NCBI GenBank assembly: GCA_040883315.1
Contig: JBFLKU010000029.1
Coordinates: 49,477-113,476 of the forward strand
Length of the DNA: 64,000 bases
Reading direction: 5' to 3'
From: JAFGUF01 sp040883315
GTDB lineage: Bacteria; Bacillota; Clostridia; Christensenellales; UMGS416
The position numbers and the translations under genes are program-made. The notes beneath the pieces were generated by a model. That model made no database searches. It worked only from the letters and a program-made list of their open reading frames with translations, and was not told the origin of the DNA. Below are positions 53,721-62,081 of this stretch, one piece after another (position 1 is the first letter of the stretch; every line of letters starts with the position of its first letter).

Positions 53721-54503
53721 ATGCATAGACACAAGAAAATAAGCAATAGAGCAAAGAGAATAAGTGCATTTGCAAGCATTGCATTTTTGTATGTGCTTTG
53801 GTATTTCATCAGCAAATATATAGATAGCCACATGCCCTACAATCTGATTCTGCCCAGCCCCAATCTGGTGGTGAAAAGGGTGATAGAGCTGCTCGGCAAA
53901 TCATCCACCTATTCCATTATATCCAGCAGCTTTCTTAGGTTATTTATTGCTATAGTTTTTTCTTTCTTCTCAGCAGTAGTCATAGGCACTGCGGCTTCGT
54001 TAAGCCAGACTTTCGAGGCGTTTATGCGCCCATATGTCAGCAGCGTGCGGGCTATCCCCGTGGCATCTATGTTGATTGTCATTTTGCTGTGGATAGGCGC
54101 AAAAAATGCACCTATTGTAATATGTGCAATGGTCGTGTTCCCTGTGTTTTACGAGATGATATTAGAGAGTATAAAGAACATGGAGAAAAGCTTTGTAGAG
54201 GTTATCAGCCTAGACAGCAATTTCAGCTTCTTTGTATTCCGGAAAGTGTATCTGCCTGCCATTGCAAATAATCTTTTCATATCCTTTGTGCAATCCATCG
54301 GTCTGGGCTTCAAGGTGCTGGTGATGTCGGAGCTGATAGCATACACGGAAAACAGCATAGGCAAAAAAATATACACCTCTAAGCTAAACTTGGACATAGA
54401 AGGTGTATTTGCATGGACTATTATAATTATTTTTATCGTTATGATTATCGAGTGGGTTTTTCGCCGTGTCAAAAAAAGCTACGACCTATCCCAGAGCCAA
54501 TAA
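53721..54503 (+). CDS. ABC transporter permease (SsuC/TauC-like)
   Basis: A permease of about 260 residues with six helices. The EAA-like loop, which would dock to an ATPase, is around PVFYEMILESIKNMEKSFVE, with the coupling Gly poorly conserved. AAAAGGAGAAACC selects the ATG at 53721; the frame opening at 53682 lies in the terminator hairpin. It ends 1 bp before the convergent MntR-like gene. Confidence 0.85.
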   Translation: MHRHKKISNRAKRISAFASIAFLYVLWYFISKYIDSHMPYNLILPSPNLVVKRVIELLGKSSTYSIISSSFLRLFIAIVFSFFSAVVIGTAASLSQTFEAFMRPYVSSVRAIPVASMLIVILLWIGAKNAPIVICAMVVFPVFYEMILESIKNMEKSFVEVISLDSNFSFFVFRKVYLPAIANNLFISFVQSIGLGFKVLVMSELIAYTENSIGKKIYTSKLNLDIEGVFAWTIIIIFIVMIIEWVFRRVKKSYDLSQSQ

Positions 54504-54875
54504 TCATTTGTTCTTTTCTACGTAATCTATTACGGCATCCATAGTCTTCTTGGATACCACATGCTCTATTCTGCATGCGTCATTTTCTGCTGTATCCTCA
54601 TCTACGCCCAATGACATCATCAAATAATCCGTCAGGTAAATGTGGCGGTTTTTAATTCTGCTGGCTTCTTTTCTGCCCTTTTCAGTCAGAGTGATGTGCC
54701 CGTATGGCTCCTGAGATATAAGCCCCTCTTCTTTCAGCTTGTTTATGCCTCTATTTACGCTGGGCTTAGAATATCCTAATGTTTTTGCTATATCAATAGA
54801 ACGAATGATTTCGCCCTGCAGGTCTATATTATAAATGACTTCTAAATACATTTCTTGTGATTCGTTGGTTTTCAT
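54504..54875 (-). CDS. DtxR/MntR-family metal-dependent regulator
   Basis: A 123-residue repressor-like protein: winged helix TLGYSKPSVNRGINKLKEEG (about 30-50) and a dimerisation/metal domain (HIYLTDYLMMSLGVDEDTAE; HVVSKKTMDAVIDY) with Asp, Glu and His metal ligands. There is no C-terminal SH3-like domain, as in MntR. It could be a Mn2+ or Fe2+ sensor. It is convergent with the SsuC-like permease and divergent from the amidase. Confidence 0.85.
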   Translation of the reverse strand: MKTNESQEMYLEVIYNIDLQGEIIRSIDIAKTLGYSKPSVNRGINKLKEEGLISQEPYGHITLTEKGRKEASRIKNRHIYLTDYLMMSLGVDEDTAENDACRIEHVVSKKTMDAVIDYVEKNK

Positions 54876-54908
54876 CACATGCTCTCCTTTTTTCTATCTT
54901 AAAGTAAC

Positions 54909-54950
54909 TTGTATAGTAAATATCATACAATATTTTTATTTAAAAGTAAA
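54909..54950 (-). promoter_or_regulatory. promoter and candidate operator of the MntR-like gene
   Basis: On the minus strand TTTACT (54950-54945), 17-bp spacer, TATGAT (54927-54922). A dyad TTGTAT ... ATACAA spans 54909-54930 and covers the -10 element, a good position for autorepression. Confidence 0.65.
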
Positions 54951-55053
54951 TCTTATTGATTTTCAATGTTATTATACATATGTTATGGGCATATGTCAAT
55001 ATACTGCATTTGGTTGATGTTTTTATTCGCGAAACAGCATATGCAACTATTAT

Positions 55054-55082
55054 TTGACGATTTCATAATATAAGTGTAAAAT
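55054..55082 (+). promoter_or_regulatory. promoter of the amidase gene
   Basis: TTGACG (55054-55059), 17-bp spacer, TAAAAT (55077-55082). Confidence 0.7.
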
Positions 55083-55116
55083 ATGTAAGTAAAATTTTAA
55101 GTTTGGGAGAGCGTGA

Positions 55117-56295
55117 ATGCAGCCTGCCTATAATATATCCAAAAGAAAAAAACTGAAAAATATTTTAGTAATCTCAGCCCTTTCACTGGCTTTGTTGCTG
55201 ATAGTTCTTTTGATAGCTGCATCATTGGGAGGCGGCGAAAAACCGGAGACTACAAAACTATCTGCCGATAGCACTCCCACACCATTTGGCACCGAGGTGA
55301 TCACTCCATTTTATACACCTACGCCAGTGCCCACAGTAAACCCTGCCACTGTAAATACCCCCGTTCCCACATTGGCACCTACGCCCACCATGGTTCCTAT
55401 TGATACAAGCAAAATGTACAAAAAAGGCGACAGCGGGGATGACATTGTGATAATACAAACTATGCTGATGGAAATTGGACTAGATGTAGGAAGCGTGGAC
55501 GGACAATTCGGCGATCAGCTGAAATCTGCAGTCAAGAATTTTCAGCTATATGTAGAGCTGGATAATGACGGCATTGCAGGGCCTACAACATTGACAAGAA
55601 TGGTGAACAACTGGACTCAGTCCTTTCCTCTGCCATTAGCAGAAGAGCCTGTTTTATACGGTATAACAATAGGCATAGATGCGGGACACCAGCGCCACGG
55701 CAACGATGCACTAGAGCCAATATCACCAGACAGCACCCAAACAAAAAAGAAAACCTCATCCGGCACATCCGGCACATGGTCGGGCGTGGATGAGTATGTT
55801 ATAAATCTGCAGGTGGCTCTGCGGCTGAAGCAGGAGCTTGAGGCATTGGGAGCAACCGTTGTTATGACCCGCGAAACACACGACGTGGATATATCCAATT
55901 CGGAGCGCGCCATAATGATGAATGAAGCCAAAGTGGACTGCTGGATAAGGATACATGCAAACGGCAGCACCGACCCCGACCAAAAGGGAATGTTTATGCT
56001 GATACCGGAAGACGGCAGCATGGATACAGGCGATAAAAGAGTGTATACAAAAAGCCAAGAGCTGGCAAGCACTCTGCTAAAGACAACCATAGCATCTACA
56101 GGTGCCAGCAATGCAGGCATTACAAAGCGCAGCGACCTGGCAGGATTCAATTGGTCGCAAGTGCCAGTATTTCTGATAGAGATGGGGCACATGACAAACG
56201 AGGGCGAAGAGCGGCTTTTGATAAATAAACAGTACCAAAAAAGGATAGTCAGCGGACTTGTGGAAGGCTTTGTAGAATATTATAATAAGAATTAG
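55117..56295 (+). CDS. N-acetylmuramoyl-L-alanine amidase with peptidoglycan-binding domain
   Basis: A 392-residue cell-wall hydrolase anchored by one N-terminal helix (NILVISALSLALLLIVLLIA). A Pro/Thr linker leads to a PG_binding_1 domain (about 105-165: KKGDSGDDIVIIQTMLMEIG). The catalytic Amidase_3 domain has IGIDAGHQRHG (first zinc His), the acidic motif in WSGVDEYVINLQVA, SIRIHANGS-type WIRIHANGS, and the catalytic Glu in FLIEMGHMTNEGEE. It cuts the bond between MurNAc and L-Ala of the stem peptide. A small membrane protein follows after 14 bp. Confidence 0.92.
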   Translation: MQPAYNISKRKKLKNILVISALSLALLLIVLLIAASLGGGEKPETTKLSADSTPTPFGTEVITPFYTPTPVPTVNPATVNTPVPTLAPTPTMVPIDTSKMYKKGDSGDDIVIIQTMLMEIGLDVGSVDGQFGDQLKSAVKNFQLYVELDNDGIAGPTTLTRMVNNWTQSFPLPLAEEPVLYGITIGIDAGHQRHGNDALEPISPDSTQTKKKTSSGTSGTWSGVDEYVINLQVALRLKQELEALGATVVMTRETHDVDISNSERAIMMNEAKVDCWIRIHANGSTDPDQKGMFMLIPEDGSMDTGDKRVYTKSQELASTLLKTTIASTGASNAGITKRSDLAGFNWSQVPVFLIEMGHMTNEGEERLLINKQYQKRIVSGLVEGFVEYYNKN

Positions 56296-56309
56296 TAAAC
56301 GAGGTTTAG

Positions 56310-56693
56310 ATGGATAGATTAAGCATATCAATAATTGCTGCTTTATTATTTGCAATTGCTTGTGGAGAGTTATCTAGACGAAAAAGTAGAAACATTATTC
56401 TTTGGGCTATACTTGGTTTTTTATTTGGATTTATACCACTTTTAATACTTGTCTTTATGGATGAAAAATCATATATTTTGCATGATGATCTTGTTTCTAA
56501 TGAATCAAACTTTAAACCAGAGGGAATGCCAGAAATAAACTTTGATATCGAAAAAGATAGTGAGCCAAATAACATTCTTGAGCAGCAATATGCCAAAAGA
56601 GAAACCATGAGCAAAATAGTAAATATTATAATAATTGTAATCATTATAGTTGTTATAATTGCGGCATTTGTGCTAAAGCAATCGAATTCTTAA
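56310..56693 (+). CDS. small membrane protein, unknown
   Basis: A 127-residue protein with two N-terminal helices (LSISIIAALLFAIACG; IILWAILGFLFGFIPLLILV), a charged middle and one C-terminal helix (IVNIIIIVIIIVVIIAAFVL). AT-richer than its neighbours. GAGGT precedes the ATG. Function unknown. Confidence 0.55.
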   Translation: MDRLSISIIAALLFAIACGELSRRKSRNIILWAILGFLFGFIPLLILVFMDEKSYILHDDLVSNESNFKPEGMPEINFDIEKDSEPNNILEQQYAKRETMSKIVNIIIIVIIIVVIIAAFVLKQSNS

Positions 56694-56875
56694 AATACAT
56701 AAAAAATATAAATACACTTTATTTAATTACAAAACTACCACTAATTATTTATATAGTTAGTGTATTTCTATATTTATCCTTAAAATACTTAATTTAATTA
56801 CATATTCTTTTATAACCATTGAGTTTAAAATTTAAAGTGCTATAATGATGTCGAATTTAATAGAGGGCTAGGTAT

Positions 56876-57394
56876 ATGCAATACTTAATTTATTTGCTGA
56901 TACTCTGTGCAAAGGTTGTTGAAATCAGCATCGGGGTCACCCGAATCGTGCTGATAACAAGGGGCGAAAGACTGCTGGGAGCTATCCTTGGATTCTTTGA
57001 AGTGCTCATCTGGGTAATGCTGGTATCCACGGTTTTAAGGGATATCATCAACGACCCTGTGAAGGTGGTCATCTATGCTCTGGGCTTTGCAATTGGCAAC
57101 TACGTCGGCTCTATGGTGGAGCAAAAGCTAGGCATAGGAAACGTACGCATAGAGGCGATAGTGAAAGAAGTGCATGGACAGGATTTAGTGAAAAAAATCC
57201 GTGCCCACGGATATGCTGTTACAGTGATAGAGGGAGAAGGCATGAACCATTCCCGAAATGTGCTGGTAATGAATATCCCCCGCAAGAACTACATGGAAGT
57301 TGTTAACATGATTAAAAACATGCAGTACAACGTAGTGATTACGGTAACAGACATAAAGCCTGTATTCGGCGGATATGGAATGCTGAGAAGATAG
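56876..57394 (+). CDS. DUF5698/DUF2179 membrane protein (UPF0316 type)
   Basis: A 172-residue protein. Three helices form the N-terminal DUF5698 part (IYLLILCAKVVEISIGVTRI), and the C-terminal domain is DUF2179 (about 88-170: VRIEAIVKEVHGQDLVKKIR; VFGGYGMLRR), the same domain as in YitT. No activity is known. Confidence 0.85.
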   Translation: MQYLIYLLILCAKVVEISIGVTRIVLITRGERLLGAILGFFEVLIWVMLVSTVLRDIINDPVKVVIYALGFAIGNYVGSMVEQKLGIGNVRIEAIVKEVHGQDLVKKIRAHGYAVTVIEGEGMNHSRNVLVMNIPRKNYMEVVNMIKNMQYNVVITVTDIKPVFGGYGMLRR

Positions 57395-57434
57395 AAAGTA
57401 AATACTGTTTTGTCAGTAGTTTATATATATTTTA

Positions 57435-57471
57435 AAAAGAGACTGTTTTTTATTTGCCAGTCTCTTTTTTG
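57435..57471. terminator. bidirectional terminator
   Basis: AAAAGAGACTG and CAGTCTCTTTTTT form an 11-bp stem between convergent genes. Confidence 0.85.
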
Positions 57472-57478
57472 CATCTTT

Positions 57479-58663
57479 CTATTTTTGCTTTCTATATGCC
57501 ATATATAGTATTGTCCCCAACGACAGGGTGGCAATTACGCCAATCACTACAAAGGATGTCCCTAGACCATAAATGTCTCCCAGCTTTCCGGCTATTGGGA
57601 ATAGCACAATCATATATACAGAAAACATCATGCTCTTTAGGGACAATATTGTGGCTCGCTGCTGGCTGGGTATCAGCTTATTTACATAATCCGTCACAGC
57701 TACAAATATCATGCCCTCCACTGCCGAGAGCACTACAAATGCATATGGCTCCAGCCCTATCACGCTCATGCCCCAAAACCCTGCTATGCCTAGTACTGCA
57801 CCTATTTTCATTATTCCCTTTATAGACACTTTGCTCTCCAGCTTATGCGTCTGGGTAGCCAACACGGCGGCTGCTATGGAGCCTGCTGCCAAAATTAAGC
57901 CTATTTCAAATGTAGTGCTGCCTGCCATTTTCAGCTTGTTCTGCACATAGAAAAACTCAGTGGTATATAGCGCTGCAAACATCTCCGATGCCAGTATTAT
58001 GCCCAGCACCCGTTTGTCGCTCTTTACCGCCCGGAAGCTATCTGCAATCTGGCTGAAAAATGTTTTTAGTATGCTTTGCTTTTTCTCCGCTCTGCCTATG
58101 GTAGGCTCCGTGAAGCCCAGAGATACTGCCAGAGAGATTACTCCCACTGCCAGAACTATTTTATACACGTTTTCATAGCTGAAAGCGGCCACATAGCCTG
58201 CTGCTACCATAGAGACTACACTGGCTATATTAAACAGAAATTCGCCTATGCCAGCTACCTTGATATAGTCTTTTTCTCTGCCTATCTCTTTCAGGCTGTC
58301 GTATACCAATGCCTCGCCAGCACCGGACTCTAGATTGTAGCTGAGTGCCGAGAAAACGAAAGCCACGGCAAAAGCCAGCGTCGAATTCCCCAGTATCATA
58401 ATTAGAGTGCCCACAATGGCAGCCGCCCTGCCCAAGGTTCTGCTCACCTTTCTGCCGAATATATCCGCTATAGCGCCTGTGGGTATCTCCATTAAAAATG
58501 ATGATATATGAAATACCGTCTCCATCAGTCCTATTTCAAAAAGAGAAAGCCCTTTGTATGCCAGATACAGCATCCATATTCCTCTGGTGAAATTAAGATT
58601 CGAAATAAAGTGAAAAACGTATTGTTTATTAATATTTTTTTCTAGTTTGTTTTTAAATTCCAT
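57479..58663 (-). CDS. MFS transporter, drug-efflux-like, with regulated leader
   Basis: A 394-residue major facilitator protein with 12 helices. The loop 2-3 motif is IPTGAIADIFGRKVSRTLGR (GxxxDxxGRK). The type resembles MFS multidrug exporters of Firmicutes. GGGAG fits the ATG at 58663. A promoter, a 35-codon leader and a terminator precede it, so expression is probably induced by a translation-affecting compound. The substrate is inferred only from that. Confidence 0.85.
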   Translation of the reverse strand: MEFKNKLEKNINKQYVFHFISNLNFTRGIWMLYLAYKGLSLFEIGLMETVFHISSFLMEIPTGAIADIFGRKVSRTLGRAAAIVGTLIMILGNSTLAFAVAFVFSALSYNLESGAGEALVYDSLKEIGREKDYIKVAGIGEFLFNIASVVSMVAAGYVAAFSYENVYKIVLAVGVISLAVSLGFTEPTIGRAEKKQSILKTFFSQIADSFRAVKSDKRVLGIILASEMFAALYTTEFFYVQNKLKMAGSTTFEIGLILAAGSIAAAVLATQTHKLESKVSIKGIMKIGAVLGIAGFWGMSVIGLEPYAFVVLSAVEGMIFVAVTDYVNKLIPSQQRATILSLKSMMFSVYMIVLFPIAGKLGDIYGLGTSFVVIGVIATLSLGTILYMAYRKQK

Positions 58664-58691
58664 GATTTACTCCCAATTAATTTTTTGCAAT

Positions 58692-58716
58692 AAAAAAGCG
58701 GCTCGAAAGACCGCCT
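58692..58716 (-). terminator. attenuator terminator upstream of the MFS gene
   Basis: On the minus strand TAGGCGGT-CTTTCGA-GCCGCTTTTTTA: the GCGG/CCGC core with wobble and A-U flanks, then six T. TAGGCGGTCT can alternatively pair with AGTCTGCCTA located in the last leader codons (8 of 10 Watson-Crick plus two wobble or mismatch), giving an antiterminator. Confidence 0.6.
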
Positions 58717-58739
58717 ACACTAGTTGAAATATCATTCAG

Positions 58740-58847
58740 CTAAAAATAGGCAGACTCCTCCCTTGGAAGTTTTATATCATGTGAAATGCCCGACAATGAA
58801 GCCGGCAAAGCCAGAAGTATTAGGTTTTCATACACTTGGTTTTTCAC
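58740..58847 (-). CDS. 35-residue leader peptide of the MFS gene
   Basis: A GTG-initiated frame of 35 codons with AGGAG at 58860-58856, 8 bases upstream. It reads VKNQVYENLILLALPASL at the start and DIKLPREESAYF at the end. A second short frame, ATG AAG TGA, overlaps its start. It lies between the promoter and an intrinsic terminator, so it is probably a regulatory leader. NLILLALPAS also resembles the P-loop start of some nucleotide kinases, so it could instead be a remnant of such a gene. Confidence 0.5.
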   Translation of the reverse strand: MKNQVYENLILLALPASLSGISHDIKLPREESAYF

Positions 58848-58875
58848 TTCATCGTCTCCTCAAATTGATAGTTTG

Positions 58876-58904
58876 ATTTTATCATGAGTACATTATACAG
58901 TCAA
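58876..58904 (-). promoter_or_regulatory. promoter of the MFS leader transcript
   Basis: TTGACT (58904-58899), 17-bp spacer, TAAAAT (58881-58876). The predicted start near 58869 is just before the leader ribosome binding site. Confidence 0.75.
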
Positions 58905-58958
58905 GTTCATCTGCAATATGTTGCATAGCTATGTTCTAGCGTATTTTTACTGCCTTTA

Positions 58959-59888
58959 TTATTCTTCTAAGAATTCTTTTATATTAGCAACTATATCATC
59001 TGCTTCATAGTAGTGAATATAGTGCCCGCAATCATAATATACTATTTGTCCATCAACTTGCTCTGCATATTTTTCTGTAATCTCTATCCAATCTTCTGTT
59101 GTTTCAGTGCCATCAGATACCATAAACATGATTTTAATGTTAGGTATCTCCATATCTTTAATCTTTATAGCATTATCATAGGCATAGGTGCCTTCTATAT
59201 AATAAATATTGTTAACAGCATTTTTATACATTAGGTACTTCTGTTGCATTATCTCTTCGTCATCCAGCTTGGCATTGTTCAGAGGATATAAAAAGCCAAA
59301 AGTTCTGTGGAGTCCCAGAAATTTTGCAACGTTTCCTACAGCAAAAATTCTACTAATCTTTTCATAGTCCATATTCATATAATGATCTGGCAAAGCCATG
59401 TCCAGACCAATAATGCTATTGATTTCATCAGGATACTTTTGAGCCCAGTATATTGCTTCTAATCCTGATATCGAATGGGGCAAAAGAACATATTCGCCCA
59501 TAATACCTGCTAGTTCAAGTGCCTGCCTCGATTCGTCCACAATGGTATCAACATCTCTTGGAATATCACAGGCGTCAGAATATCCATATCCTGCTTTTTC
59601 AATAACTACAATCTGATATGAATCTGATAGTTTAGAATATAGAGGCTTGAAATCATACACTGGTGCAACAGTTGCCGAACCTGATAAGAAAACCAAAGTT
59701 GGCTTGTCATTTGCAACACCTTCGTAATATATGTGCATATTATGCCCATTTACTTCAACAATAACTCCATTTGGTGCTATTTTGTCTTGCTCCACTTTCA
59801 GCAAAAGATGATGAACTGCACTGTTTATAATCAATAATGTAACTAATGCAAATAGAATCATTAGAGGAACTTTAAATAGTTTTTTCAT
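58959..59888 (-). CDS. membrane-anchored alpha/beta hydrolase
   Basis: A 309-residue protein with one N-terminal helix (VPLMILFALVTLLIINSAVH) and an extracytoplasmic alpha/beta hydrolase domain. VFLSGSATVAP is the oxyanion region, LLPHSISGLEA the nucleophile elbow (HSISG rather than GxSxG), and YYDCGHYIHYYE gives the catalytic His. The substrate is unknown. A single gene with GAAATT as poor ribosome binding region. Confidence 0.8.
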   Translation of the reverse strand: MKKLFKVPLMILFALVTLLIINSAVHHLLLKVEQDKIAPNGVIVEVNGHNMHIYYEGVANDKPTLVFLSGSATVAPVYDFKPLYSKLSDSYQIVVIEKAGYGYSDACDIPRDVDTIVDESRQALELAGIMGEYVLLPHSISGLEAIYWAQKYPDEINSIIGLDMALPDHYMNMDYEKISRIFAVGNVAKFLGLHRTFGFLYPLNNAKLDDEEIMQQKYLMYKNAVNNIYYIEGTYAYDNAIKIKDMEIPNIKIMFMVSDGTETTEDWIEITEKYAEQVDGQIVYYDCGHYIHYYEADDIVANIKEFLEE

Positions 59889-59956
59889 ATAATTTCAATT
59901 TTTTTTTATAGTATATCAATTATACCATAAGAAATTATTAATTTCTCATTTTCCCC

Positions 59957-60015
59957 TTTACAATCCCGACAAAATATGTTATGTTTATGTAAACCCAAGT
60001 AAATTAGTCGGATAT
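59957..60015 (+). promoter_or_regulatory. promoter and candidate Rrf2 sites of the nifS-nifU operon
   Basis: TTTACA (59957-59962), 17-bp spacer, TATGTT (59980-59985). ATCCCGACAAAAT lies in the spacer (59963-59975), and an inverted copy AATTAGTCGGATAT lies at 60002-60015. Paired CCGAC/GTCGG sites overlapping the promoter fit autoregulation by the Rrf2/IscR-type protein encoded next. Confidence 0.55.
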
Positions 60016-60031
60016 AGATTGGGAGTGAAAA

Positions 60032-60451
60032 ATGGTTAGAATATCTACAAAGGGACGCTACGGACTAAACGCTGTGTTTGCTCTGGCAAATGCACAGGAA
60101 AACGAGCCCCTATCAATAAAACAAATATCAGAAGGCACCAGCGTGCCGCTGCCCTATTTGGAGCAGATATTAATAAAGCTGCGAAAAACAGGATACGTGG
60201 AAAGCACCCGCGGAGCAAAGGGAGGATATACACTGGCAAAGGAGCCAAAGGACATAAACGTGTATGACCTGCTTTTGATACTGGAAGGCGAAATATTCCC
60301 CATCCACTGCAAGCACGGTGCAAACTGCACACAAGGAGTGAAATCCCATTGCTGCGCAGGCGAAATAGTGTGGGAAAAAATAAACTCCGCAGTAAAAGAG
60401 GCGGTGGGCGGATACACAATACAGGACTTAATAGACGATTTTGAAAAATAA
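60032..60451 (+). CDS. Rrf2 family regulator, IscR-like
   Basis: A 139-residue winged-helix regulator. The N-terminus MVRISTKGRYGLNAVFALA and LPYLEQILIKLRKTGYVEST are typical of Rrf2. Three or more cysteines (HCKHGANCTQGVKSHCC, about 98-114) could ligate an [Fe-S] cluster, as in IscR. It is the first gene of an operon with cysteine desulfurase and scaffold, so it likely senses iron-sulfur status. Confidence 0.9.
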   Translation: MVRISTKGRYGLNAVFALANAQENEPLSIKQISEGTSVPLPYLEQILIKLRKTGYVESTRGAKGGYTLAKEPKDINVYDLLLILEGEIFPIHCKHGANCTQGVKSHCCAGEIVWEKINSAVKEAVGGYTIQDLIDDFEK

Positions 60452-60469
60452 TATTTACGAGGATACATG

Positions 60470-61630
60470 ATGGAGAATAAACATATTTATATGGATCATG
60501 CGGCAACCACGCCCGTAAGAAAGGAAGTATTGGACGAGATGCTCCCGTACTTCACAGAAAATTTCGGCAATACTCTGAGCGTGCATGCCTATGGCAGAGA
60601 CGCCAGACGAGCAGTGGACACAGCCCGTGAGCAGGTAGCAAAGGCAATAAACTGCAGCCCTGACCAAGTATACTTTACAGCGGGTGCTACAGAAAGCGAC
60701 AACTGGGGAATAAAAGGATATGCCCATGCAAACAAAGCAAAAGGCAATCACATAATAACATCTCAGGTGGAGCACCACGCAGTACTGCATTCATGTGAAA
60801 AGCTGGAAAAGGAAGGATTTGAGGTGACATATCTGCCAGTGGACGAATACGGCAGAATTCGCATCGATGACCTGAAGGCAGCTATCACAGATAAAACAAT
60901 ATTGGTGACTATTATGTTTGCCAACAATGAAATCGGTACTATTATGCCTGTGAAGGAAATAGGCGCAGTGTGCAAGGAACACAACATTCCATTCCACTGC
61001 GATGCAGTGCAGGCTGTGGGCAAGGTGCCGATTGATGTGGAGGACATGAACATATCTATGATGGCAATGTCAGCCCATAAATTCTATGGTCCAAAAGGCG
61101 TGGGAGCCATGTACATACGCAAGGGCATCAAGCTGGAGCGGCTGATAGAGGGCGGAGCACACGAGAAAAACCGCCGTGCAGGCACATTAAACCACGTAGG
61201 AATAGTGGGAATGGGCAAGGCAATAGAGCTGGCTGTGGCTGAAATGGACGAAGAATGCGCCCGCCAGACCAAGCTGCGCGATGCACTGATTGAGGGCATG
61301 ATAGCGCGTATACCAAATATTCAGCTAAATGGTCACCCCACAGAAAGACTTTGCAACAACGTAAATATGTCATATAGATTTGTAGAGGGCGAAGCACTGC
61401 TTTTGAGCCTTGATATGATGGGCATAGCCGTGTCATCAGGCTCTGCATGCACATCCGGGTCGCTGGATCCGTCTCATGTGCTGCTGGCAATTGGTCTGCC
61501 CCACGAAATAGCCCACGGAAGCGTCAGGTATTCGCTGGGCAGAATGTCAACAATGGACGAAGTAGAATACGCCATCGAGAGCATGGTGAAGATAGTAGAG
61601 CGACTGCGTGCTATGTCGCCTCTAGGATAA
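60470..61630 (+). CDS. nifS: cysteine desulfurase, NifS/IscS family
   Basis: PLP-dependent enzyme that releases sulfur from cysteine for Fe-S cluster assembly, 386 residues. YMDHAATTPV is the family start, SQVEHHAVL the PLP-stacking His, MSAHKFYGPKG the Schiff-base Lys, and SSGSACTSGS the mobile-loop catalytic Cys. The first ATG at 60467 is followed by another at 60470, which I prefer. It lies 18 bp after the Rrf2 gene. Confidence 0.95.
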   Translation: MENKHIYMDHAATTPVRKEVLDEMLPYFTENFGNTLSVHAYGRDARRAVDTAREQVAKAINCSPDQVYFTAGATESDNWGIKGYAHANKAKGNHIITSQVEHHAVLHSCEKLEKEGFEVTYLPVDEYGRIRIDDLKAAITDKTILVTIMFANNEIGTIMPVKEIGAVCKEHNIPFHCDAVQAVGKVPIDVEDMNISMMAMSAHKFYGPKGVGAMYIRKGIKLERLIEGGAHEKNRRAGTLNHVGIVGMGKAIELAVAEMDEECARQTKLRDALIEGMIARIPNIQLNGHPTERLCNNVNMSYRFVEGEALLLSLDMMGIAVSSGSACTSGSLDPSHVLLAIGLPHEIAHGSVRYSLGRMSTMDEVEYAIESMVKIVERLRAMSPLG

Positions 61631-61641
61631 GGAGATATATA

Positions 61642-62022
61642 ATGAGTGATATGTACAGCAAAAATGTAATGGATCATTTTGTTAATCCACGAAACGTAGG
61701 CGAGATGAAGGACGCCAGCGGCGTAGGAACAGTAGGCAATGCAAAATGCGGAGATATAATGCAATTTTATATCAAGGTGGAAGACGACAAGATTGTGGAT
61801 GTTTCCTTTAAAACATTCGGCTGCGGCGCCGCCATAGCCACATCATCAGCTGCCACCGAGATGATAAAAGGCATGACAATAGACGAGGCACTGCACTTTA
61901 CCAATAAAGCGGTAATCGAAAAGCTTGGCGGTCTGCCTCCTAGCAAAATCCACTGCTCAGTTTTGGCAGAGGAAGCACTGCACGAGGCAATAAAGGACTA
62001 TAAAGAAAAGCAAGGCAAATAA
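61642..62022 (+). CDS. nifU: Fe-S cluster scaffold NifU/IscU
   Basis: Scaffold protein of 126 residues, N-terminal U-type domain only. The three cluster cysteines are in NAKCGDIM, FGCGAAIA and KIHCSVLAEE. A longer frame exists upstream, but GGAGA and the conserved start MSDMYSKNVMDHFVNPRN place the ATG at 61642. It receives sulfur from NifS encoded 11 bp upstream. The mnmA gene that often follows in clostridia is absent here. Confidence 0.95.
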   Translation: MSDMYSKNVMDHFVNPRNVGEMKDASGVGTVGNAKCGDIMQFYIKVEDDKIVDVSFKTFGCGAAIATSSAATEMIKGMTIDEALHFTNKAVIEKLGGLPPSKIHCSVLAEEALHEAIKDYKEKQGK

Positions 62023-62043
62023 GCCAGACTATTTATACAAATT

Positions 62044-62071
62044 AAGGCACACCTTAGGGTGTGTCTTTTTT
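62044..62071 (+). terminator. terminator of the nifS-nifU operon
   Basis: AAGGCACACC-TTA-GGGTGTGTC followed by six T, 21 bases after the stop. Confidence 0.88.
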
Positions 62072-62081
62072 ATTTCATATG

